Shown here piece after piece: positions 1-11,360 of a stretch of DNA of 64,000 bases (positions are counted from its first letter, which is position 1; every line of letters starts with the position of its first letter). The DNA lies in the NCBI GenBank assembly GCA_002786065.1, contig NHNY01000010.1, positions 372,001 to 436,000 on the forward strand, read 5' to 3'. A program made the translations under genes and the position numbers. The notes under the pieces are model-generated. The model ran no database searches, had not been told where the DNA came from, and saw nothing but the letters and a program-made list of their open reading frames with translations. This DNA is from Microcyclospora pomicola (Eukaryota; Ascomycota; Dothideomycetes; Capnodiales).

Positions 1-384
1 GTGATCTTGGCGCCCTTGGGGAAGTAGAAGACGTCGCCCTTGGTAGCATGCACCTTCTTGCCCGTCTCGTCCGCGATGTCGAAATGGCCCTCGAGGATGA
101 TCTTCATCTCGTGGTAGGTGTACTCGTAGACCAGCGGGGTGCCTGTATCCGGTCCCAATCGCCAACGATCAGCTTCAAATCCTCTGCAAGATCGGGAGCA
201 TTCTCTTCTCACCTTTCTCCAACCGGTAGAAACCACATGACATGGGCGACTTGGCGTCGTTGTCCTGCGAGCTCGCCACGTCGCCGAGGAAGGCGTTCTC
301 GTTGGCGATCAACGGCGGCTTGAACTCGCTCTGCATCTGCGGGAGGTAGGTCATGGCCACGGGGCTTTCGGCGACGGAACCCAT
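1..384 (-). CDS. EutQ-like cupin protein, 3' part outside window
   Basis: Two exons are visible, 213..384 and 1..142, separated by a 70-bp GT-AG intron (143..212); the reading frame runs off the left edge. The ATG at 384 opens MGSVAESP. The joined frame reads through [16 protein letters not shown], then [15 protein letters not shown] and [12 protein letters not shown]. The EMK/ILEG and GD-FYFPKG segments are the two conserved motifs of a single-domain cupin beta-barrel of the ethanolamine-utilisation EutQ type. In bacteria EutQ acts in ethanolamine breakdown; fungal members are mostly uncharacterised, so the substrate is unknown. No signal peptide is visible in the N-terminus. The family call is fairly sure, the cellular role is not. 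Confidence 0.8.
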
Positions 385-1982
385 GTTGCTTTTTGTTTGT
401 GTTTGGAGGATCTGGTGAGAGGAGATTGGAAGGTCAGTCTTGCTTGTTCTGCGCAGCGAGCGATTTTCTCGTCTGATCAGGTCGAAACCCTTGTCGTTGT
501 TCACCCCCAACGAGCGGCGCAATGTATCCCGAGCTTGCCAGGTGGAAGAGGCACGATGGGCATAACTCACCGGGAGAAGAAGAAGCTGTGATTGAATGCA
601 ATGAAGGGGAATGGAATCCTCAAGTTCAACGATCGATCACGACAATAATCCAAGAGACCAACGTTCACTCCAATGTCAGTACAGCAGTAGCTCATCTATA
701 TAACCTCCTCCATTCTCCACCAGCAGGAGCCCATGACTGAATCCAGCATTCCCAATCCCTCTCCGCGTCCCAGAGCCAGTAGCAGTAGTAAGAGTGTCAT
801 ACATCGACGCCGCCGGCAATGCCAGCTGATAGATAGATAGATAGCTAGCTAGCTCTCATTCTCCAGTCCTCACTCAGCAGCAGGCAGGACAAAGCTCCAG
901 CTCCAGCTCCACTCCACTCCACTACAGCTCCTCCGTCGTAATCTCTACTAAATTACTGTGTATGCACCAGGTAGTAGTATCGAAGCGGCACCTGGGCTCT
1001 GCTAGAAGGACGAAGAGTGGACTGGACTGGACTGGATTGGACCCTTGCTGCAAGCAAAAACTTCCTCTTTGGGAAATCTTGTCCCGGCGGACGACTGGAC
1101 GGGCGACACCGCGAATTCATACCTTAGGGTTGGGGAATACAGTGGACGCCAGAGCGACTGTTCTCATGCGAGAAAAAGAAGCAGCGGGAGGGGGGAGTAT
1201 ATGGGACTTGGAGTGATGTGTCTGATTCTTGTTGCTGTTGTTGTACAGAGAGGAGTAGCCTACCTACCTTACGTTCAGGGTTATTGTGAATTCAGTGCTG
1301 TGTTGTATGTGTTGTGTTGGTCGTGAACTCGATGGCCAGAATGTGTAAGAACAACACGAATCTGGACGTGGTAATTTCATATCACTGCCAGTACATGTAT
1401 GCAGCTCCAAGGACAATGACGAGGCAGTGCCAATGGTCTCAAATCCGCGCTGGCAACAGAAGTCTTTCGTCTTCCGATTTCTAAATGGAGAGATGAATTG
1501 CCTACTGCGCTTAGCATTCCAAGGACGTGGCCTCAGGGCACATCTAGTCCTTACCTGGGGACTCTGAACTAGACAAGTCTAGCATCCGAACGAGTATTGG
1601 ACAGAGGGCATATACAAAGTATAGCCTAGCACTACAGGAAAAGCGAAACTCTCCCATTTTCCCTTAGAAATCACTGTCTCACCCAAAAGTCATATACATC
1701 ATTCTATCCTCGTCTCTGGAACTCCTCCCAAAAGGTCACGCAATCTAGATCGGTTGCAAATGCAAGAGAAACCCATGGAGCGCCGGTGCTGCGCTAAAGA
1801 CCAAATTGTATGCAAAAATCACACCGCTGAGGAGCAACACGAACGCAAGCGGAAATGCGGGGAGGAACCGATATGGTGGTGGATGGAAGACGAAGCGCGA
1901 TCAACCAAACGCCGGAACGATGCGAAGGGATTTCGAAAAGGGTGGTGGGTGGCTGGTCATGGACTGCAAAGGAATCGCGAGG
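385..1982. other. Intergenic region upstream of the cupin gene
   Basis: About 1.6 kb between the cupin start and the 3' end of the Zn2Cys6 regulator. It holds a GATA/CTAG microsatellite (828..853) and C/T-rich simple sequence around 890..935. Open frames here are short and show no protein-like composition. It presumably contains the cupin promoter and the regulator's terminator. Confidence 0.6.
828..853. repeat. GATA/CTAG tetranucleotide microsatellite
   Basis: Four to five perfect GATA units run directly into about three CTAG units. It is a simple sequence repeat in the cupin upstream region. Confidence 0.85.
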
Positions 1983-4842
1983 TCAACCGAGAAGGACTGT
2001 GACGAGGTCAGTTTTTCTGCATAGGGTTGCTGAACACGAATTGCATGAAGGTAGAACTTACTCTCCCAACCCCAGTCCCACATCACGCCGACCCAATGCA
2101 GATGTCCACGCACGGTATACGCCGCATCCATCGAGCCGAGCGTGCGATCGGGGACCTTCCCCCACATGCCTCGCTGATCGTTGAGCGGCACGTTCGTTTT
2201 CCCATCAGCATCGGTATCGACATACGTGAACACCATGCCAGTGCGGCCAGGATCGCCGTCGGCCGTTTCGTTGTTCGACAGTGGTCCGTCACGTTGTCGT
2301 ACGGGTCGCAAGTCTGCGGTCGCGACCAGCCGCCGTCGAGCGGTGGGTTGTGCTTCGTAGGCGTCGCGGCGACGCCAGACTTCCTCGGTCACCAGTTCGC
2401 ATTTCTCGATGATGCCGATGCGCATGCGTTGACGCATGGCGGTCCAGCGCAGTCGCACCCATTCGCGATCCTCGTCCGATTTGGCCTCGCACGATGCCAC
2501 CATCATCGGGAAGATGTGGACGATGACCGTCCGGCTCACCAGAGGGACAGTGGCGAGGTATTGCAGCACACGTCGGGCGAGGTCGGCAGAGGAGATCGAT
2601 GGTAGCTCGGGGACGGACTGGTGGAGATGCAACAACGTCGCCCAGCGGTAAGCTTCGGCGGTCTGCAGGGTATGCTGGACGTCAGTCGTCGGATCTTCCG
2701 GTCTCTCGATGAACGCGGGTGGATCCCACGTCTCGAGAGCCAGCTTGAGATCGTTTGCCTGACTGATTACCGCAGGCGAATTCGTCTGTGATCGGCAGAC
2801 TTTACGAACGAGGTTTGCAACTCTGCCGATGAGGGGGAAAAGCGTGTTCGCGCAGCCCATCAACGGGTCGAGACGAGCGTCGATGGGCATGCCGAAGTTC
2901 AAGCCAAAGCCACTCGCGTCAGACTGCGGCGACACCGGATCGAAGTAGAAGGTCTGGTCAAAGTCGTTACTCTCATCGCTATCCACCGAGGTCAAGCGCG
3001 CGATGACATCCATATAGACCCAAGCATTGCACAAGAACTTGAGCCGAGCCAGCTCCACATCGCCAAGCGGACTGGTTTTGTGTGCTTTCAACGCACGCTT
3101 CACCAGCGCCTGCGCACCTTTGATATGGGTGTTGCCCGTAGCGGTATGCTGGTCCCAGGATTCCGAGAACCCCAAAGCCAAGGCGGTGGCGATGGCAGTC
3201 TGATCTGCCATGGAACTATCTCGGATTCCCTCCTGGATATAACGAATACTGGCCTGCTTATGCTCGTGGCCCACCACCCGCAGTTCAGGCACGTCCATCG
3301 ACGAATGAAAGGCGGTCATCGCAAAGACGGCGTGGTAAAGCGCGGGCGACTGCTGTGCCAGCGGCCAGATCAACGTTCGCCACGGATTCTCATTCGGCCC
3401 ATCCATGACGGATAGAATTCCACAAGTGAGCTTATCGAAGCGGTACGACAGCATTTCCGGACTGTCGTGCGCGAAGTAAGGCTGATCGTGTAGGTAGCTG
3501 GGCGGACTCTGCCAGAGCCGCGACAGCTGCTTCGAAGCCACGTCCTGCGGCGGACATACACTCGATCGTCGGGAAGAGATGTAAAGGGGGAATTCGCCGG
3601 GTGAGTTGCTCAGCACCGCCTCTATATCCTCAAAACTGCCGCCTGTGGCCCCGTCTTCAAACAGAGTTGGATCGAATGTCAAAGGTGAGGCAAGAAGTGG
3701 GAACTCCATTCCTTCGGGGAGTGAGAAGTTGATGAAGTCTCGGTCGCGAGTGTCATCCGAGGCGGAAGCTTGAAGCATCTCGGTCAGCGTCGGAGACAGC
3801 CCTGGGGCAGATCTGCTGTGGATCGGTGATTCGTGCGTCGAGCTGGTGGAAGTGACGGTGTCTAGGAGAGGCGACGCTTCATTCGATGCTATGCGTGGTG
3901 GCTCTATTCTTACAGCGGTCGTTCTCTCCGGAGACGGTGCCTTCTCCTTTCGTTTCGCCTTGACAGGTCGTTGTGGCAGCGCAGTGGTGGGTCCATTTTC
4001 CGCCGTGCTTGACCGCTTGCTATCTTTCCTGACGCCATCGCTGCCAGCTCTGGAGAATGAAGGTCTTGCCTGCTTGTCTCGGGGTGGAGTAGACTTGGCA
4101 GAGTCTGCAGTGACTGGCCGTGAAGGAGACACTGATGAATACTGTCAACATCTCTGCATGTTCCTAGCCAGACCAAATCATACGCATCAACCCACCTTGC
4201 CGTTGCCGGTCGATATTGACCTTGACGCTCGTCTCTTCAAACGGCCGCCATTTGAAGTCCTTCTTGTAGCCGCCACATTCCACTTTCCGCTTGGCACATT
4301 GCAAGCATGCCGGCTTCTCCTCATCGCACTTTAATCGTTTCGCTTTGCACGTCACGCAGCCTAGTATCACGAAATATCAATCGATCAATTAGCTCTCAAG
4401 GCTGTCAATTGTCCCCAATCCATGTACTCCTCCAAAAGCTACAGCCGAAGCCCGACCGCGTTCATCGAACTTCCTCAACATGATTCAGAAGGAAAATCCA
4501 CCTACCATTGCGACTCTTAGACTTCTTCGGCTTCTCCACTTCTGTACCAGCACCCTCACCGACCGCTACAGCCGTAACAGCAGTCCCCGCCGCAGCAGTA
4601 TCGTTCGTAACCTCCTCTCCACCAGCTGTGCTCTCCATCCTCACCACTTTCGTCCGTCTCTTTCTCCCCTTCCCTGAACCCTCGCCTGCTTTCTGCATCC
4701 CAGCCCCAGCGCCATCTTCATCCTCTCCTGCTCCTCCTCTTCTTTCTTCAACTCCTTCTCGTCCAGCCGGTATCGCCAATTGCGCCGGCGGACTATCGCG
4801 CAAAAAGACCGAGGGCGAGGGAATGGTGATGGCCTCCGCCAT
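1983..4842 (-). CDS. Zn2Cys6 transcription factor, Fungal_trans_2 type
   Basis: Four exons give 861 aa: 4506..4842, 4196..4360, 2062..4131 and 1983..1996, with introns of 145, 64 and 65 bp. A Lys/Arg-rich stretch (about residues 56-112) leads into a binuclear zinc cluster with cysteines at 114, 117, 124, 131, 134 and 141, followed by GGYKKDFKWRPFEE, a signature of this regulator class. The middle is Ser/Pro-rich. The regulatory domain starts near FDKLTCGILSVMDGPNENP. The last exon is 14 nt: splicing at GTAAGT (2061) to ACAG (1997), with a CTGAC branch site, gives the C-terminus WGWEILLG, which fits the family better than reading through to a stop at 1901. A DNA-binding nuclear regulator; targets unknown. 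The frame upstream of the ATG stays open beyond a single TGA at 4864..4866. Confidence 0.88.
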
Positions 4843-6642
4843 CAGCCCGGCGGCGTCCCCGGGTCAATCCAACGCTCGCCAATGCCTTGAGCTCCAGGAC
4901 TTTGGGCGGGGATCGCCGTCTTCTACTTCCTCTTCGTGCTCCTCCTGCGATACGTCGGAGGCGTCGTGATCACCGTCGACGACGAGGACGTCCAGTCGCT
5001 TGGATAGATCTATCGCAAGACCTCTAGCGGGGTGTAGCGGGGACTGCAGGTAACGGGGCGGTGGAGAGCGGGCCAACCCCACGTAAACCAGCTCGTTCGC
5101 TCCGTTGCCTGTCGCGAAGACTCCCTGCTCGATATAGACGCACGTAGCAGCCGAAGACGTCAAGGTAGGGAAGGTAGGCACGTCACGTAATCGGCAGACA
5201 AACAAAGGAATTAGCACAGTGGGTTCCAAAAGACGAGACGAGACGAAGCAGCAAGCAGCACCAATCGCGTATCGCCCGGTGCAGGCCAGGGAATTGATAA
5301 CGAGCTGCCTAGGTCGCAACTTTTGCCCTCCACGTCGCGAATGGTCAGATAAGGGCAGATGATATGCACGGGAAAAAGATTACCAGACCGGACGCCAGGA
5401 TATCTCGCTGGAGGGAGGTTCTAAGACGACGGGGATTCGTGATGATGGTGCTAGATCACGCTCGTAGGCCCTCGTAAGCGCAATACAGGCGGTGAGAAAT
5501 GGTAGAGACAGTACACGTGCATGGTGAAGCGTGAAGCAGTACAGTGCTGTGCTGGAAGCGGACGCAAGTAGGAGTGCCCCTCCACCCACACACGACACAC
5601 GATTGTCGTGGCTGGACCCTGCATGCAGCGCGAGTGCGGGCATGGATCCGTGGAAATAAACATGGAGTAAGAAAAGTTACGGTATGGCAGCAGATTGGTG
5701 CCCGACGAACGTAGCCGTGACACTCGCATTGACTTTACGTACCTACATACTTGTTGAAACAGAGCCAACGCAAAGCATGAGGCGATGGAAGCTCGCGAGA
5801 GCTCTTCCACGGTGAGACATGAATCCGAAACTCGTCGGAAATCGTTTGCCGTCAAGACATGACGTCTCTTTCGGAATATAGCTGCTGCTACTACTATTCC
5901 TACTGTTATTACTATTACTCCTTCTTCTTCTATCATCTGCGTGGAGTTTCTGCATTCTATCACGTCAATCGTTTCCATTCGTATTCCACCTCAGCGATCG
6001 GCGAGGAGTAGCCAAAGCGTCGGGCGAGCCTTCCTCCTGGCTCCTGTTGATGCCCATTCTCATGCAGGTGGCAGATCTCGCGGCCAGGGCGAGCTGACGG
6101 TGACAGGAGCATTTTCTTGACAAACGCACTGATTGGGATGCTCGCTGTGATGTGACAAGGGGTGCGCGTGCGCGTGCGTGTGCGTGCGTGTTGTTTATCA
6201 TTGGGCCACATACTGCACGTCCCAGCAGGAGGGCCTCGACGACGAAACCGCGGAGGAGTAGGCCATACCGGGACGGCCAGGCACATTGCGGAGGGCCTTC
6301 GGTGGGATTTTCGAGGTATTCCCGCGATTTCTAATCCTTGTAGTGTAGCGTGTAGAACGTAATCAGATCGAGGTCCGAGTGCAATCCCAGTGGATGGGAT
6401 ACTTGATTAATGATCGTGAAGACTTTGGCTGCTCGTCTACCATACTGTCGTGGGATCGCGTTCAACATTTGAGGAACGTCCAGTGCCCGTGCATATGGTC
6501 GCAACAGCCTCACGCCACTTGCTCACCGTCTCCTTTTCCCCTCTGATGTCGTGCCGTTATGGTAGCATCAATCGTACCATCACTTCGTTGCTGAAATCAT
6601 ACTTCATGACCACCCATCCTTCCTGGAATGAGGATGGCCGGT
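4843..6642. other. Intergenic region upstream of the Zn2Cys6 gene
   Basis: 1.8 kb holding the presumed regulator promoter and the O-methyltransferase 3' end. It contains pyrimidine-rich trinucleotide-like sequence (about 5881..5938) and a GT/GC microsatellite (6162..6192). An acidic open frame (about 4867..4990, minus strand) lies in frame with the regulator. No other convincing gene was found. Confidence 0.6.
6162..6192. repeat. GTGC/GTGT microsatellite
   Basis: An alternating purine-pyrimidine run built from GCGTGC and GTGTGC units. Such runs are prone to length variation and Z-DNA formation. Confidence 0.8.
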
Positions 6643-7632
6643 TCAATTCGCAGAACTGCGTGTGAGACTCGCGGTGCTATCCCGATTCCGCGAATGCCAT
6701 CTCACCTCGGACTTCATCACGATGCACATCAAAAAACCTTCACCTCGCTCTTGCCCGCCGACGGTGGGGACGAAGGTCGGTCTGATGCGCGAGTCCTGGC
6801 CCACCGTTTCCATCAGGCTCCGGGAACGCTGGATGTCGACACCGGATTGGACTCGGCCACCGCCAGTGGGACCCGTGGTCAAGACGACATTATCAACGAT
6901 GATGACGGCGTTTTCTCTACACATCGGGATGACCTTGTCGAGGTAGCTTTCACGATGCTCACTCTCGCCATGGATGTAGACCATGCCGAACTTCTCGCGG
7001 TGGCCGCCCTGAACATACATGCGGATGACGGGAAGGACCTCAGGGCCGTCACCGTTGACGATCTCAACACGGTGGTTGAGTCCAGCTCGGGCCAGCGCTT
7101 GATCTGCGATCATTTTCCTCCGTGGATCCGTATAGACGCTCAGGAGTTTGACGTAAGGCGAAGAAGAGGCAAGCCAGATGCTGCTCACTCCACCCATCGT
7201 GCCAACTTCGAGAATGTGCGTCGCGCCGACCATCATACACTGCATCTGGAGAAAGCGTCCATCGAGGAGAGAGACGTCCAAGTTGGAGAGACCAGCTTCG
7301 GCGGTCAATCGCAGGGCGAAGGTGATGGCGCCGTAGTACATTTCGCCGGATAGCGAGGGAAACAGATAGGACTCCATCTCGTTGCGGATGGTAGAAGCCT
7401 GTAGAAGTTCGTCCACACCATTGATCGAGCTCTGCGTTCGCGGCGAGGCGTCGGCGAGATAGCTGGCAGCATCCCGGGTTGGGGAAGAGTCGTCGAGGTA
7501 GTTGGCAACCTCCGGGTTGCGAAAGGGCTCGAGCTGGGCGGAGCAAGGTGAGGTTGGAGGATCCAGCACCGGCATGCTATCGACGCGGGCGTGATGCGGC
7601 ATTGGCATGCTGGATATCAGAGGTTCCTCCAT
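6643..7632 (-). CDS. Class-I O-methyltransferase-like protein (CCoAOMT fold)
   Basis: A single-exon frame of 329 aa, started at the ATG at 7632; the frame extends 11 codons further only through a GTG. The first 75 residues are a Pro/Ser-rich extension with a small internal repeat (YLDDSSPTRD / YLADASPRT). The SAM-binding motif ILEVGTMGGVSSIWLA lies near residues 140-155 and the VDN motif near 246-248. The usual IDADK metal motif of catechol-type methyltransferases reads VYIHGESEH instead, so the first metal-binding Asp is His (about residue 221). The substrate is unknown and activity may be altered or lost. A donor at 6705/6704 and an acceptor at 6657/6656 could splice to a stop at 6557, giving a different C-terminus, but no good branch site is visible. 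Confidence 0.82.
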   Translation of the reverse strand: MEEPLISSMPMPHHARVDSMPVLDPPTSPCSAQLEPFRNPEVANYLDDSSPTRDAASYLADASPRTQSSINGVDELLQASTIRNEMESYLFPSLSGEMYYGAITFALRLTAEAGLSNLDVSLLDGRFLQMQCMMVGATHILEVGTMGGVSSIWLASSSPYVKLLSVYTDPRRKMIADQALARAGLNHRVEIVNGDGPEVLPVIRMYVQGGHREKFGMVYIHGESEHRESYLDKVIPMCRENAVIIVDNVVLTTGPTGGGRVQSGVDIQRSRSLMETVGQDSRIRPTFVPTVGGQERGEGFLMCIVMKSEVRWHSRNRDSTASLTRSSAN

Positions 7633-9416
7633 CGTTGTGTGGAGTGGCCGGGAAGGATTGGGCACGAAGCAGGAAGATCACGGTCGCGTGGGCAGGATGG
7701 ACGTCGTACACAAGCAGTCCACCAGGTACTGATCATGAATAGCGGTGCAATGTAGCGTACGATCGAGTCACGATCAGGAAAAGGATAAGCTGACGGAACC
7801 GGGAGAACGAGCGCGGGGACGGGAGGAGAAGAGCGAACGAATGGCACAGGCAGAGCGACGGGACGCACCAGAACAGGGCCAGGACGGAAGCGGAGGAAGA
7901 GTGTCCGGACGCAAATCGCCCTGCAGGTCCTACATGCAAATATGCACTTCCACTGAAGGGGGGAGAGAAAGGTGAGGTGAGGTCAGGGCTGCAAGCTTGG
8001 TGCATGGCGCGGACACGCGAGGATGCCCAGGACCCTCATGCACCTCGGGTCACGGGCTCGGAAGAGTACTGCAGGCGGATGGCAGAGATCAGTGGGCGCG
8101 AGGGAAGCAGAATAATGGCAGATGCGCCCAGGTCATCATCACTTGGGTGATCTCCGCCTTGCTTTGCTGCCGAATGTGCAGGGTGGAGGCCCAAACCACG
8201 CCACGGTTTGCACGAACGAGCAGGCGCTTGCGAGTGATCCGGCGTGCCGCATGCGCCTGGAGGCCGAAAGCAGTGTTGGCCAGACCGTTGATTCGTGCGT
8301 GGGCGGGCCAGGGAGGTCGGGGCTGATATGCCGGCCACGGCTGCAGACGCGGTCGGTCATGGCCTCGTCCAGGATTGCGCCAGAGCCCCGCCCGGATGGC
8401 CAGTTGGGGATCGTGCTGCAGGAAGATGACATATCGACCAGCATAACGTTGTCATTTAGAGTTTCCTTTTGGCTGGTGATGTGTAGATCTGTCCAGGTTG
8501 CTGGATGGTGGTGATGTTCTTATCGTCAATTGGGGAGAGTGATGTCAAGGTAGAAACATGGATGTGGAGATAGTACAGCGAGATGATCCACACACCTCAC
8601 TTTACCATGTCTCACCTCATCCTGTTGTCATCATCAGTATTACGATTATGCATGGCCTTTCTGCGTTGCGAGACTACTGCAGCACCAAGCCTGCAATGCA
8701 TTCCTGCCAGATTATGATTCGATCCGGTCGGTATATCGCAGCATTGCTGCCCATCTGGTGTCCCCGTCGATTGGCCAGCAAACAACCAGTGTCCCTGATA
8801 CATCGATTCCATACACATATAGAATCTCCGCACGCTCCGTGGGAAAAAGCAATTTACCTCGCAGTAGGCCGGATGCCATGCGTACGCCATTGAGAGACCA
8901 TGACCATTAAGCTCCATCGCCATCGGACCCTGTGCTGATCTATCGAACTAGGTACCTTATGTACTGTATGTCTCTCGTGTCAGACGGATAGAACACGAAC
9001 TTTGATCCCGCCAGCCTGGGACCATACATCTACTGTATGTCCTGCACACACCCCAGTCGACCGTCAGTCGTCGGCTATGAACAATCAGGAAGTTCCCGGA
9101 ACGACCTGCAGCGGATGTGATGTGATGTTCCTGCGACGTCCATGCACATAGGGCATGGGACCTAGGCGATGGTGCAGCTCGGTTGGCATCCGATGGCTGG
9201 CCCCACCGAGGAAACACATGCAAGCTCACAGTGCTGCACTACCTAGGCCCAGTGTGTACCGACGTACCTATGATGTAGGCCCTAACAAACCGGATCATCA
9301 TATCAACATCCCAAACCACACGATCTGCAGCTCTTCCACTGTATCCTTCCGCTCCAGCTGGCCACGCTATCCAGGACTTATCAACCCCCCTGCACGACCT
9401 ACACAGTCTCGCCGTC
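7633..9416. other. Divergent intergenic region
   Basis: 1.8 kb between two outward-facing starts (O-methyltransferase-like and the 180-aa membrane protein). It should contain both promoters. I see no convincing coding region or RNA gene. Confidence 0.6.
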
Positions 9417-10071
9417 ATGTCGTCCGACAGTCTGGCGCTCTTCCGGAAGAGTCTGGGCCCCGACTTGGCCGCGTTGGCTGAGCAGCACTACAAGCATGAG
9501 TGAGTGAGTCCATGAGCTGGGGCATGTTCGTTCATGCAGCCATTCCTCGCCTCCGTTCTGCTCACCCCCACCATCACAATCGCACGTCCACGCCTAACCT
9601 TGCCCCCCCAGCCTCCGCCCCGAAGATCGCACCGCCCTGACCTCCGCCGCCTCGACCGTCTCCATCCACGCCTCCGCCGGCAGCGCCCTCGGCCTCGCGC
9701 TGGGCATCTTCCTCGCCTTCCGGCTGCGCCGCAACCGCACCGCCTTCTTCAACGCCTTCACGCACGCCGAGCAGCCGCAGACGCTGCGGTTCGCCAGCGG
9801 CCGCGAAGAGCCGATCCCCGACCTCCGCCCGCTGCTGAAGCCCAGCACGCTCGGCGACGTCGCGACGTACACCTTGCTCGGCGCCGGCGGCCTGTTCTTC
9901 GGCGGCGAGACGGGCTTGTTGACTGGCACCTTTCGCGCGCGCCAGCAGATTGGACAGGACCGCGACAGCCGCGAGCGCATCGAAAAGGCGTTTCGTGGGT
10001 TCCGCGCCGATGCGCTGAGGAAGCAGGCGGATCTGCTCGAGGGCGGGAGGGAGGGAGGTTATGGGATTTGA
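9417..10071 (+). CDS. Small conserved membrane protein with two TM segments
   Basis: Two exons, 9417..9499 and 9612..10071, joined over a 112-bp intron (donor GTGAGT, C-rich acceptor tract), encode 180 aa. Two hydrophobic Gly/Ala-rich segments lie near residues 46-65 (GSALGLALGIFLAF) and 111-134 (TYTLLGAGGLFFGGETGLL). A basic patch RLRRNR follows the first, and a charged, probably helical C-terminus with RxRQQIGQDRDSRERIEKAF ends the protein. Conservative composition and clean splicing support a real gene. I do not recognise a named family; small two-helix proteins of this kind are often organellar, but that is inference. Confidence 0.8.
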
Positions 10072-10407
10072 GGAAATGCAGCGATGGTGGGGACGGGACA
10101 TAGTGGGACGACAGCTTCGAGGGTAAGCTCATGACGGGCATCATGATACGACACCAAATACAAAAGCGATGTGTATGACCGGACAAAGAACGAAAAGTGA
10201 AACGGTAGCGAGGTAAATGGGCGGCACACTCCATACAAACGTAGGTATACAGCCAATGCAATAAACGACAATGGCTCAAAAGCCAAGGACATGTAAGATT
10301 GGGGAGAGACATAGCGCAGCACTCTCGAGCAATGAAACGATGTGATGGATACAAGACGAACGAGGGCAAGGGGTGGCGACGAATGGCGCCCTCATCCATC
10401 TGAACCT

Positions 10408-10488
10408 GAAATGCTCGAAACGCGCGAAATGCTCGAAATGCTCGAAATGCTCGAAATGCTCGAAATGCTCGAAATGCTCGAAATGCTC
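10408..10488. repeat. 9-bp minisatellite, nine units
   Basis: Unit GAAATGCTC is repeated nine times without gaps; only the second unit (GAAACGCGC) differs. Because the unit is a multiple of three, all frames stay open and produce artificial (EML)n and (FRA)n peptides. Confidence 0.95.
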
Positions 10489-10680
10489 GGCATGGATCGA
10501 CTCTGGAGATCGTTCGAATCAATGCCAGAACGAAGACTAAGAGGAGTGAAAAAGATAAGGTACGATTCCTACCTAAGGTACGAGTGCGGTGCAGTCCCGT
10601 CCATTCCGCCAGTTACGCCCAGTAGTCCACTCGTCAGCTTTCCAGCCGATTTGTAAAACCTCCCTTTGTTTGGTGTCTTC

Positions 10681-10844
10681 TCACGTCAAGCACAAGCACA
10701 AGCACAAGTATGGTACGGTCTGGTAGGGTACGCAACGCTACGGTAGGCTGCGCTTTTTCTCTCTTTTCACATCAAGTACAAGCACAAGTAAGGTATGGTA
10801 GGGTAGGATACGCAATGCTAGGTACGGAGGGATATGCTACGGTG
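10681..10844. repeat. Imperfect direct duplication, about 75 bp per copy
   Basis: Copy one (10681..10752) and copy two (10767..10844) both begin TCAC.TCAAG, continue with CACAAG units, then TGGTAGGGTA and TACGCAA.GCTA. They differ by several small indels and substitutions. Confidence 0.75.
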
Positions 10845-11360
10845 GATAAAGTCGAAATCCGGACCAAGAGGAAACATGTCAACTCAGAGGTAGAGAGGAA
10901 GAGAAAGAGGGAGATAAACGAAGGGCGTCTGCACGGAGTTCCAAAAGAAGAAGAAGAAAGGACATAGAATAGAGTGAATCTGACCGGCGGGACCGAAATG
11001 CTTAGCTTTGCGTTGCGTTGCTTTACATGAACACTTGTTGCCGCTACATAGGTATTGTCTTTCCTGAACGATGCTACTCAAGACATATCTCAAGCTAGCA
11101 CATTCGCATCTCGTACATTCGCTACTGATATGCCCGACCGACGCTTCACTGCGCGATTCTCTCTTTCTCCTCTCCTCCATTCTCGTGATAGTTTTTGCTT
11201 ACGCGGAACACTTAGGCAACCATTCTGCAGTGTGTATGCTTCTTCCGTCCCAGTGGATATCTGATGATCATGGTAAAAGCCGTTGATTTCTTCTTCTCGT
11301 ATCTGGCTTGTATCGTGGCGTTGTGTGGCGGTGAGGATGTGATATAACAGGAGCGAAGAT

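Larger units (their letters stand above)
10072..11360. other. Convergent intergenic region with minisatellites
   Basis: 1.3 kb between two gene ends (membrane protein and malate synthase). It contains a nine-unit 9-bp tandem repeat and an imperfect duplication of about 75 bp. No coding region is supported. Confidence 0.65.

Noticed and set aside
1901-1982. Extended C-terminus of the Zn2Cys6 regulator
   Set aside because: A good 65-bp intron leads to a 14-nt exon giving the family-typical ending WGWEILLG, so the extension is probably intron plus 3' UTR.
6628-7353. 241-codon plus-strand frame
   Set aside because: Antisense to the O-methyltransferase-like gene, without its own motifs.
10381-10522. 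Peptides made of EML or FRA repeats
   Set aside because: Products of the 9-bp minisatellite, not protein-coding constraint.
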